NCBI GenBank assembly: GCA_002633025.1
Contig: NMRB01001621.1
Location: forward strand, 83,496-147,495
Direction: 5' to 3'
Length of the DNA: 64,000 nt
Source: Notospermus geniculatus
Lineage: Eukaryota > Nemertea > Pilidiophora > Heteronemertea > Lineidae
The translations under genes and the position numbers were made by a program. Shown here piece after piece: positions 23,501-35,500 of this stretch. Position 1 is the stretch's first letter, and every line of letters begins with the position of its first letter. Below the pieces are notes generated by a model that saw only the letters and a program-made list of their open reading frames with translations, ran no database searches and was not told where the DNA came from.

Positions 23501-26500
23501 AGAGTATTCCATTTCAATAGCTGAAATATACTGCCTAACAGGTAAACAGTAGAAGATCAATGGACCGGTAATCTGACAGCCCTTGCTGATCATTCAGTGA
23601 CATCCGACGGGTTTTCCTAGTCTGGCTCACATTTGCTCCCCACTTCATCATACACTATCCTAAAGGCGCTGATCCACGTGACAGTTTTCTGTCAAAAGTT
23701 TGCTGTCAGATAGTAACTGTCCAAAGACTATCTCGTGGAAGTTGTTCAGCTAGTGACTGTATGACAGCAATATGACAGCACTAATTGCTGTCATGCAGTC
23801 ACTAGGTGAACAACTTCCACGGGATAGTCTTTGGACAGTTACTATCTGACAGAAATCTGTCACGTGGAGCGGCACCTTAAGACATTCACGCCATCTACGG
23901 TCCCTACATTACAATAACAAGTGTATCAATGATTCAGGATGACTATACACAGGATTTTTTGACCAGTGGAGTGAGGAGAACACTGAGACTCGACAGCAAC
24001 TTAAACACACTGACCTTCGTCATCTTCCCCTAACGAACCAATTAACGAAACAAATGAACCGAATTAAACATCTTGAGGTTAGACAACGAAATAACAATCA
24101 AACGCTTAGAAACTGAAAACAAGAGGTTCAGAAGCCCCGCAAAGCTCTCTTCACCCCCTAGGCCCTTTGATCGAGCTTCTGCAGATGATGTTATTAGAAA
24201 TAAACAACATCAGAAGCTTGATTTATTAGTAGAAACATCGAGACACAGACTGCCCGGGGATCTGAAACTGCAGTGTGGCAGAGACAGAGGCTGTGAGGGG
24301 ATGTTAGTATACAAAGAACTGAGGTTCTGCAGTCACACCAAGGCCAACAAATATGGACAAGCTCGGGACATCACTGCCCTCCGAAGTAAAAGGTAAACTC
24401 CATTTGTAATCAGTATGGTAACCAGTGCTTCACGTTTGAAATCTGCAGGAGCTCAATCAGTTGAGCTCCTCAAAGGCTTGAGGAGAGCTGTTCACACTCG
24501 TGAAGGAGAGCTGTTCACACTCGCGCCCGATCTTCAAGTATGCTGAAGAGCGTGGTCAATCGAGCTCCTCGACGCAATTTTGCAGGCGCGCAGGGGAGCG
24601 AGCATGATTGCGCCCGTCTTAGGTGAAGCACTGGGTACCCCGGTAACAGCTCATCATGTAATATCATGCACACTCTTTTTTACAGTGTAGCTATTACTGA
24701 TGATGCCTCCACTTATGATTGTTGGAGACATTTTTCATCACTGAAGGGCAGTCCATTTGATAGCAGACGTGAAAGCCGGGAGAGAATTTGTGACAGATGA
24801 TTTCAAGGAGGGAGAGAACGGGACTGATTTTCAGAAGGGTGACTGACTCTTTTTTGTAAACTTCAGGAAATTTTATCAGGGTTGAAGTAGTGTACACAGA
24901 TATTCACTTGTTCTCATTGACCATATTCCTGATAGGCACTCTGGAAGACTCATACGATGATGAGTTCAAGGTTCAAATTGTGCAACCACAGTTGGCATTC
25001 TTGAACCAGTTCCAATGGGAATCACCATGGGTTCCCCCACAACATCACAACTTTTATTAGGAATTCCCACGTTTTTCCCTTGATATCAGGTGCTTTATCC
25101 TGAACTTTGCCAATGAGTGGATAAGAAATGTATGTAGTTTTGTGCTTTCATCTCAACAGAATGCTGCAAAAACATCAGGGTTGTTTCTGGAACATGACCT
25201 GAATGTGGTAAAGGTCATCAAATAGTACATTGGAATCAAAGAGAAGATTCGCAGAAACTTCTTGAGTGTAGGTGTGGAGGAGGGTATGACATCAGAACTT
25301 CAACCATTAAGAAAAGCCATTACCTTTACTGGCCGCTTTCCCTAAAGTGAAACATACAACACAAACACTGTAGAGGATGCTCTGAGACATATGTAATTCA
25401 GAATTTTTTAAAGTCAAGACTAATGCCAAAAGATTTTGTGTAATCAAGTTTTATGAAATCAAGACTACTGCCTAAAATAAAACATGGTGAATGATGACTG
25501 ATATCTGAAGCATAATGTTTAACTTGTGAGTAACAGAAAGACAGTTGGAAAGGAAATCAAGAACTTGTAACTGAACAGTTACCTTTTGCTTTCCCTGGTT
25601 GAGGCAGGAAGACAGGAGAGAGAAAGAGGGAAGTGAGGAAATGGACACATAAAAGATGGAAATTGAGAACACCGGAGGCGTTTGAGTATCAAGGTATTTG
25701 GAATCTTGGAAAAGCTATTTCTGTTACAGGGATGAGCAGACGCCTTCCACTAGTTTTATCAATATTGTCAGATTTTTGTTACATCCGTTTGAGGAGATGT
25801 TATCACCAATTATAAACTGAGATAGCACACCTTATGCTAAAAAGAGTGGTGATTTGCAAAATGAGTAAGTTGTCATGATATGCACCAGTAACTTTTTTGG
25901 GTTTGATGAAGAATCATAGGAAAATCATTCCAAAGCAGAATCAGAAAGCAGGAAGTCACTCTTTCAGTTGCATGAGTGAATATTAGAGCTTACTTGACTG
26001 AGAGAGAACTGAACTAAAACAGTCGTTTTCTACCTGAAATCATGATTTCATGTTTCAGGAAAAATGTAACTTCCATGAAACCGGAAACATTATAACTCTT
26101 TATTAACAACCCATGATCAGCAGTCAGTTCGACAACCAGCAGCAGTCACTTTGACCAAGAAAGTTGAAATCTGGCACAGAAATGTCCTTTTATTCTGAAA
26201 ATGTGAGATATTTTTTGCATTCTCTTTGGAAACATGTTACATACCTGGTATTGACGGCATGGCTGCACCGGGCCCGTACTGTCCAGAATAAGTCTGGTAC
26301 ATGGAATCAGCCACGTGCGTCGGAAGTTCCAACAGTCGAGCAATCATGTGCATCTTCTTCTGTCGCGCCCTCAGACGACCTTTGCTAAGCCTCTGTTTGG
26401 CTGCCATGCAGCGAATGTGGTCGTCGAATATGAATTTGGCGGCTAGTAATGGCATAGGACGGGCGTGGCTGGAGGTGGCTGGTTTGTGGATTGTGACGTG

Positions 26501-29500
26501 TAATGTGCGGCTGTCTTCTTTGTCACCGGAGACCTCCACATCCTAAACAGAAGGTATTTCTATTATGATTTAACTCTTTTAGCCTCACGGACGGATATAT
26601 CCGTTCGCCAAAATCATTCTCAAATCCTATGAACGAGTATCCGTCCACCCCTAAACCCAATTTTCTACAAGATAGGATTGGGTAGGAATTTTTTTTTAAA
26701 AATCCTGAAATATTGCTTTTTTTCAGAAAATCGCCTGGGATCTGGGAGTCGCGGCGAAAAAATCACCTAGGGCTGAAAGAGTTAAGGATGACAGGTGCTA
26801 GATCTTTACACTGAACCACTTAGATTGTGATAATCCACTGCAGCAGAACTCGACCAAAAGGGAATCCAGATTAGTCTAAGGAGATAGGGGTACTTCAGAA
26901 AAAAGTTCCAGGTTTATTCTTATCAAACTTGCCTGTAGGAATCCCACAAATCTGACAACGCCCCAGCCAAGACGCTTGATATCTGGTTCAACAAGAATCA
27001 ACTGGAGAACATCTATCACAAGGAATCGCCGCTCTTTCCTTTAAAGAAAGTACAAAAAAAGAATTGAAATTGGTTCAGTCTTACCGAGCTACCTTCCTTG
27101 CACCACTTCCATGCAGATCCTAACTTCACTGGCCAGCCAGGCTTTTCCCTTTTCTCCACATGTTCACCATCATGTGTGCCCACACTGGATTCCAACTGCA
27201 GTGCAAACACCCAACACTTTGTATGTAAATCCTTAATCCTCTTATGTGTAATCAACAACTTCTTTTCCAACTCAGTGCACAGCAGGTAAAACCTAATTCA
27301 ACTCAACATATTCACAAACTATTGTTAGTCTGTCAGAAATATGACCAGTCTTGAACCCAGGACCCATATTCATAAAACTTCTTTTAAAGTCTAAGTCTGA
27401 CACTTATCCTTTGTTCAACACAAAAGATAAGTATCACACTTAGACTATGTTAATGAATATGGACCCAGAACCTCAGAAGTGACAAGTGCACCAGTCTGAC
27501 ACCCAAACCCACATTTCACATTTCACATAATATGAACCGAAATGTAGCAAATAGATTTGGACTCTGCCTAGAACTTGGCCCCATACAATATGCACCCACC
27601 AAAGACCAAAAGAGTCAAAAATCAAGGTACCAAGTTCATTGTGCCTATGGACAGATGATAGACCACCAATCAGCGACCCCAACCACAGCATAAGCCCTGC
27701 TGGGCCTGTGGCCAAGTGGGCTAAAAAAATACACCAAGTTGTACTGCATGTTCACAAAACCCATAAGCATCATTTCCAGAAAACATGATACCGGTCATCC
27801 TCCCACAGCAGGGCTTTGGTCTCGTTCCTCTTCATACACTCCACACATGAAGGGAAGCGATGTAAAAACCCCTGCTGTGGGGGGTTGGATACCGGTATTC
27901 CAATTTCCACACCACCTCTATGCGGATATTAACAAAATTTACTTTGTCAAAAAACCATCTCTAGAGAACACCAATTCTGCCATTTCTTCTATAAAGGTAC
28001 TATGTGTAAGTGTGCTAAAGCCCTGGCTGAAAGTCAATGGCCTGAAGCAAAATGATGAAAAAACAAGAGTTCGTTGCATCCTGACCATTTCTGCCATGAG
28101 TTATTGTTAAAAGTAGGTGGCTGTACTATCAACCCTATTCATTCTGTACATAACCTGGACACAATGGTTTAAAATGCTGTACATACGTGATGCTGAAAAC
28201 AGTGTGAACTTACCTGTCTTTTGAAACGACTGTGCAGGCTATCAAATCACTGTTATCTAGAAAATAGCAGAAATACAGCATTAGTCTGCAAGTCATTCGA
28301 TCTGGCCAACATGGAAACGAGTTATAGAAGTAACACTCACCAATACTGAAATGATACTCACTAGACATAGGAATCACATAAATGATACTCATTTCATACA
28401 TTTTATAGACATACTTTGTAATTACAGACACAATACTCACTAAAACAGAGGAATGATACTCACTAAGATCGAGTACATCTCCAACATGGACGCATTCAGA
28501 AAGCTTGGTAAGTGGAAGATCATTATCCACCTCTCCTCGGAGGGTGAACGACAAATCTCGCAGGATAAAGAACACACGTATGGCCTGAAAACAAAGGGGA
28601 ACAATGACATCAAGAAATATCGGGGACCATACGCAGAACCTCAGAGGTGTACGCGTCAATGTTTCTTTGTGACGCTCTGACAGCCCTGCTGGAGAGTTTC
28701 TTCAAGAAATGACAAAATACTCACCCGCCTTGCCCTCTCCACTTCCCCGCATGGTAGCCTCTTTGTGAACTCGATGCCCGTGAGAGGTGTACCAGTCGGA
28801 GGCAGCAAGATGGAAGCATCCATGGTCAGGTACTCGACGTTCAGAGGACGGCTCTTCATCTCCCGATACTCATCCTCAAACATGTCGAGGAAAATCTCTT
28901 CACTCTGGAAAAACATTAAGTGGTTTTGATAGAAACTTGAGGGGACAGTAGAAGGGGTTAAATGAAGGTTAGTCGTACAACCTAAAGCAGTTGTTTACCC
29001 TTTCACTCGAAGATACACATATGCTCAACTGAAGTAACAGTGAGATTTCACGACGGCCTAGCTAGGCCTACAACAGCATTTAGCGAGGATTTGCCTGTTT
29101 TTCATTAATGACAATGGAAGAGTCCAGGCAAAATGTTGTCGTAGGCCTAATCACGCCATTGCGAAAACTTACTAATAACTCTTTCTTGTACCACACATTA
29201 CATCATCTCAAAAGAATGAAAGACATGCCAAAATGTAAGGAAAACTTGAAGCATTTATGATAGAAAATCCTGAACACATCAAGGCCAGAGCTTTGGAAAA
29301 CTGAAGTTTCCCTACCTACAATTGACAGAATCACATTTTATAGATCCCAGATACAATACAAAGTCATGCTAACACACATCCAATGTTTCCCAGAACTGAG
29401 TACAACAGGTCTATGCTTAGAGAACTGAGTACCACAGGTTTATGGTTAAGAGAACTGAGTACACCACAGCTCTATGGTTAGACGACTGAGTACCACAGGT

Positions 29501-32500
29501 CTATGGTTACAGAACCGAGTACCACAGATCTATGGTTTGGAGAACTGAGTACCACAGGTCTATGGTTAGAGAACTGAGTAGCACAGGCCTAACAAGACAT
29601 GTGTGCTGCCATCTTTCATAGCTTCCATCCTCATTTCTGTTACAAATACCTCATCTCATGCATCGAGTACAGAACATCCATGCATATGATTTTCTTTTTT
29701 AACAATGCTCAAGAAATTCCTCATTCAATTCAAAGTTAATACAAGGCAATGATAAAATGTGATAAACCTTATTTTATATAAAGCCTGAAAAATGACCAAT
29801 AAGATATGATGATATTTATGATTAATTTGCGCAGATATCCACCCTTCCAATGCATGACAACAACCCCCAAAAACAGAAATACAATAAAAATTCCTCTTGC
29901 CCTGTTCAGATTCCCAGTAAAATATTACACATACCGTTACATATTTGTAATATTCCATTAAGTCTGAAAACTACAATACAACAGATATGGAGAATTAACC
30001 TACGGTAACTGTACACTATAATGTACTCAGAATTTCTGCACTAACAGGACGCAAGACGGAGTGTTTGGTATGTGGTAGTATTTCATCAGGGTGAAACAAA
30101 ATGTGAAAACATACAGAACAGAAAACACCTTGGTCAGGAAGTCAGGCAAAAAACCTGTTATCCCCCATTTACCAACCTTGTAAAAGACTCTTAGTAACAG
30201 CACGCTCTCTTCTTTAGCACCTTCAATGCATGCCAAGTGTCTATCCTGGAGGAAATTCTTGCCCTTTCGGTAGACGAGCTGTTTGAGTAGGAGGATGCTC
30301 ATTTCCAGAGTAGCGAGTCGCACACGGCTGCCTGTCTGGCAGCTGAGCGTGATGATTTTGATGAGTTTTTCCACCAGGTAGACATTGTAGTGGTCCTTCG
30401 TCTGAAAGCATAAATGACCTTTGTTTTTATGTTGGAAGACGCACAGATTCCAAAGAAATCAGGGTCAGCTGTGAATGTGATTTGTGAAGGATCATCAAAC
30501 GTGGAGTGCTAGGAGGTTCCCAAGTAACAAACCAGAGTTCTCACCTCAGATTTGTCTGTAGGCATCAACACAGAGTCAAGTAATTCTTGATTGATTCCTA
30601 AAAATAAGTGCAAAAGTGAAGATAAAAGTAAATTCTGATTCTTTCAGAGGTTTACTGATGGCCATCTATTTTAATTCTAGCTAAATCTTGCACACACTTT
30701 AAATCAAGATCTCAAATATACTTTTCACATATACTTCGAGGAAAGGCATAGCTATATTTACAGGCATTTTACACATATTATACATTAAAGGGAGGACAGA
30801 CTGACCATATTTAAACAGGTTTTGACCTCACAAAGGTGTAAAAGGTACATGAATTGAATTCATTGCAGTGTGATAGAGAATGCAAGTACAGAATGTGAGA
30901 GAGACAACTCTCAAATGAAATGTGTCTTGTTTGACATTTTCAATTGAAGTTTTGACTTTGAAGAGACAGGTTCATGACAGACTTTTGTCTTAGAGATAGA
31001 CATGTATTTGGTGCAATAAGTTAGAGCGAAGTTCAACGGACTTCCAATGAATCAAATTAAAACATTTGAAGTCACAATTCCGGAAATGCAATGAGTTGAA
31101 AATATTAATGCCCACCAGATACGGTCAAATTTTTCATACAATTTTTAGAAATTCAGATTCACGGCCTATAAGGCTTATGTATAGACTCAATGTAAGCCTT
31201 TATTGAGCATATTCAGAAAATTTGGTCGGAATTGACTGTTTATGGTGGGCATTATTGGGTACAACTGAAAACTTATAGAATGCATAAACTTGGTATCGTT
31301 GACAACACAGTAAAACAGACAACATGAATATCATACCGTCTATAAGGTCCACGACATGAACATGAAATAATGATACAGCAGTGAATATTTCAATAATGCT
31401 GATAGAAGATTATTGAGACATATTTCAACGTATGATTGTTATTGTTATGTCTGAAACTAATGACAAATTTCAATGTATAACTCTCATCTACGTCTTGAAT
31501 TAAGTTTCAATCTTTTGTCTAAACTCAATGACATACCTGTATTATGACCCATAGCATAGAGAAGACAGAGACCATGCAATGTTTCGTAGTCATTTTCTGT
31601 GCATTCGAGGGCATTGTAGATGGCTTCAAGGTAGGGTCTGCAAATAATGGGAAAGACGTAACTCAGTGTCATTGAATTTGAGCTTCGGTCAACAGGGAAT
31701 TTTTGTCGTTTGATAACAAGACTGGAGAGTGGATTTAAACAAAGTCAGCGGCGATCACCGAAGTATAACCCGCCATAAATAGACCTGATCATATCTTACC
31801 TATTCGTGAGTGAGAAGTCAGCCTGTCTTTGTTCCGCAGTCAATGGAGGAGGACAGGTAGCACCACCAGCAGTCAATAGTTTCTCCTCATCCGTCGAGTT
31901 CTGATTCGGACTAGCTAAATCAGGCTCAGCGTCTTGGCTACCATCACTAGCACCATCATCTAGCAATGAATCAGAAGGTTTCAAAATGAGAGAAATTACC
32001 TCAGCTCAAGGCCTGAAAACAGTCTGATACTCTGGAGTATACAGTCTATACACTGGCCCTGGTAAGCATGGAAGAGGCCATCTCAAGCTACTCATGTTCC
32101 TCACTAGGAGAGTGTCTTTTAATTGCCCTCGCAAAAGGGATCAGGTAAAGAACCATAGTTTGTCCTTTATGATATTTGTGGGGAGCCAGGGATGATCCCA
32201 TATGGCACTGCCTGGTTAGAAGCCAGGACCTACCACTTGCTAAAGCAGATGTGATAACCACTAGGCTATCAGGGGTATCAAGGGCAATTGGTGAAAAAAA
32301 AGCACAATAGTGAAACCCAATACATGTACATGTATGATGACTTCAAAATGTTACAGAACTAAGGAAAAAGTGAATATCATTTTACAGTGGACTAATACTA
32401 CAGTGATAAAATGATATAAACCAAATGTTACAGACTGTTAAACATGCCAACTAAGGGATATTTTAACGTGCAAAGAACTGATCTGCCCCATCCACAGCAT

Positions 32501-35500
32501 ACAGAGTACTACACTGAGATGTCATACATGTCTTTACAACAGATTTGGACGAGTTTTGGGGTGGAAGCAAGCAGGAGAAAGCATAGAGAGCAGGATGTTC
32601 AAAGTCCCTGTCTATTTTTTCTTTAAAGCGAAGTCTGAACCCCTTCATAGGTTACAGGCAAAGCAACACAAAGTAAGATGTAGCAGGATGATTAGGTGGC
32701 GACGTGCAAGGTATGCATACCGGGGAAATCTGTGAACATGTGAGACGACAAACACTTTACCAAATAAAGTTTTGACTCCGTAAGTTAAATCTATTGTAGA
32801 TGAACACACAGGGATTCTGTCCAGTAACATTTCAACTCATAACCAACAAGATTAATTTGCATATTTATACGAAGGCAAATCACATGAAGAATGGGCCCGA
32901 CCAGAGATTGAACCTGGATCCTCAGAGGTGACAGGCACTGACGTTTCCACTGCACCACTCTGACAGCCCACTTCTCGCATCTCATAGCAAACGTTTATTT
33001 TTGGTTATTTTTTCCATGTTACTGAACGATCATCCCCATGAGGCTCTTTCTGTGTTGATAGTACTCATACCAGTGGATGGAGAAGACCGATCATCCAAGT
33101 TGGGGTCGTGAGAAGTATAGAATGTAGAATTACCCAGCCTGGACTCGGTCAAGTCGTCAGAATTACGATAATTTGGCCTACGCATTGGTTTGCCCTTTCC
33201 TCTGTTGTAGTCGAGGGCGTGTGCGAGAGGCTCCTCTGGGGCAACGAAGCCACACACCTTTGCTGCGGCACCCTGCATTGAAAATGAAAAGTTTGGAATC
33301 GTTCGCCCACAGACTTCATGTGAGCAGATGAAGAGAAGTGAGGAAAAAACCCTGCTATGGGATGATGGAAAGCCTTGACACAGAGTAATATAACAGGATT
33401 TGGTAGATTTACTCACTTTAATGAAAAGGCACCCTTCTTTACTTACATTTGAACTGGTCGCAGTCGACTCTGTGGGATCATGCATACAGACGCTTATATC
33501 ACCATTGAAGATTATATTGGCGAGTTGACGGACTAGAGGAGCGTGGTGCATGATTAGGAACACTTGCGAGAGAAGGAACAAGGAGACGACTGAGCTCACG
33601 TGTGGACGGCCATCCTGAAATAGACATGATGGTTAACCCTCTTTGGACGAGGTTCAACTGTTGTCATAACAGAAAGACTTGTTGCTCCACAGAGTATCAG
33701 GTACTGTGCTAAATAGCTTCAAGGGGTGGGGGTTATTACCCAAATTCAACTCCTTGTGTGTTGAAGGTATAAAATTTCCAGGTCTGGTCCAACGTGGTGC
33801 AAAGTGATACACACCTGGGTGAGTACAGCCGAAAACTTCAAGAATTCTATCTAGGAAAGAGTGAGAAATGGTGAGTGTGCCAGGACTAGGTCTATCTACC
33901 GGTATTCAATACTCAACACTAAAACTAGACCACCAAAACAGACTAAAGTCTACACTAAACACCGAGATCTCACCAGAGTAGAGTTTCAATTACTTTTTTG
34001 CCATGCTTTGATTTCCAACTTACAGCAGCACTGCGTAACTTTCTTCGCTTTGTCAGAGAATAGACATAAAGTGGTATAAGTAGCTTGTGAAGGAGGTGGT
34101 CCGTTAAGACGTCGTTTAGGCAGTCGATATTTAGACATAGGATATCATTCAAGTAGTGTAGGTGATCCAGGTGCTCGGCTACGAGGTCTGCGAGACGGTT
34201 CCTGCTTTGGTGGCTGAAAGGAAAGACCATAACGTGTTCCTTTAAACTTTACTAAGAGCTGAGTGGCGAATACAGATAATGGTTCTATAGACAGCATGGG
34301 GCAAATGTACAGCAGGAAGAAACTGGAATGCCCCAGGAAAACCTGCCCTGTCAAGGCGAGTCACCTTCTTTATCACATGAAGAATGTTCCGACTGGGGAT
34401 CAAACCCAGATTCCCCCCAGAACCTCATGGCCGACTTACTCTGCATCGTTTCTGACACATATGTCGAGTTCAATGATATGATTGCCGATGAACCAGACTA
34501 GATTGGAGAAATATGGCGCTGCTGTTTTATCCCTGATGTAACGCAACATGGAATTGTCATCGACTGAAAAATAGAAATGAAACACATGAATACAATTCAT
34601 TTCATACTGACTGAACCAATAAGGGTTGACTGGAGAAGAAAAGTCTTTAATTCAGACCAGAGGCAATAAAATTAGGTGAACTAATGGGCAGGAGGAAACC
34701 GGAATGCCCTATTAAACGTGCGCCATCAAAGAAAGTTGCCTCTCTATCACATGAAGATAAGACTGATGACAGACTACGTAACATTTACATCGCAAAGCTA
34801 AGATGAAATGGATTATTACATTGTAGGTGCTAGGCCTTATAATGAACAACACTGTATACACATATTAGAATCAGGGGTTCCATTGATGATGTGCATTATG
34901 TATGCCAGGAAGCCTAGAAGCAGTGTTTATTATTAGTGGCAGAAACAACTCGATGTTCACATTTAAGTTAATAACATGTAATATTCAGTTATTTTTATTC
35001 TCCATCAACACTGATGCGCACATAGGAAAAGAATACGGTAGTTTATATGCACGAAATGCACAGAACTCGAGGGTACACTCCAGCCCAGGAGGGCAGATGA
35101 AGGTGCTGCTCCAAGTGGGAGTTTTCTATTGCGAGTTGGCTATCAATAGACAATTCACCATTGTTGATTCCCATAGTTGACCGCCCATAGCTTTCTATGG
35201 TTGACTTGCCCTTAGACAGCAAACTTGTGCAAGAAAACTCTTGTGCAGCAGCACCTTAGGACAGTTTTGTACAATGCGACATACATGTAGGTTTACATTA
35301 AGGGACCGTTGACATATAGGTTAACATCAGGGACCCCCATACTGCGGAAGGGGCAAAGATACAGCCAACTTATACCAGTTACCTCACCTCTATGTCTAGT
35401 ATGATGACACCAAACGGCCGGGCAATACCCAATCCTAACCACTAATCCTGACACCAATGCAACTACCGAACAGTATTCTATCTGAACCGACAAGTGACAC

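Larger units (their letters stand above)
18964..35434. repeat. Duplicated block 1, copy B
   Basis: This is the counterpart of 2259-18169. It is complete across the copy A gap and carries CLEC16A exons 7-20 in continuity with exons 1-6 further right. Compared with copy A it lacks the solo LTR and the BEL fragment, and gains MITEs at 21763-21928 and 27791-27895 and a full-length palindrome at 23664-23876. Confidence 0.85.

Noticed and set aside
3832-35434. A genuine second CLEC16A paralogue
   Set aside because: Intron sequences align along their full length with allele-like divergence, and the first copy stops at a gap and a retroelement. Haplotype duplication is simpler, though not proven.
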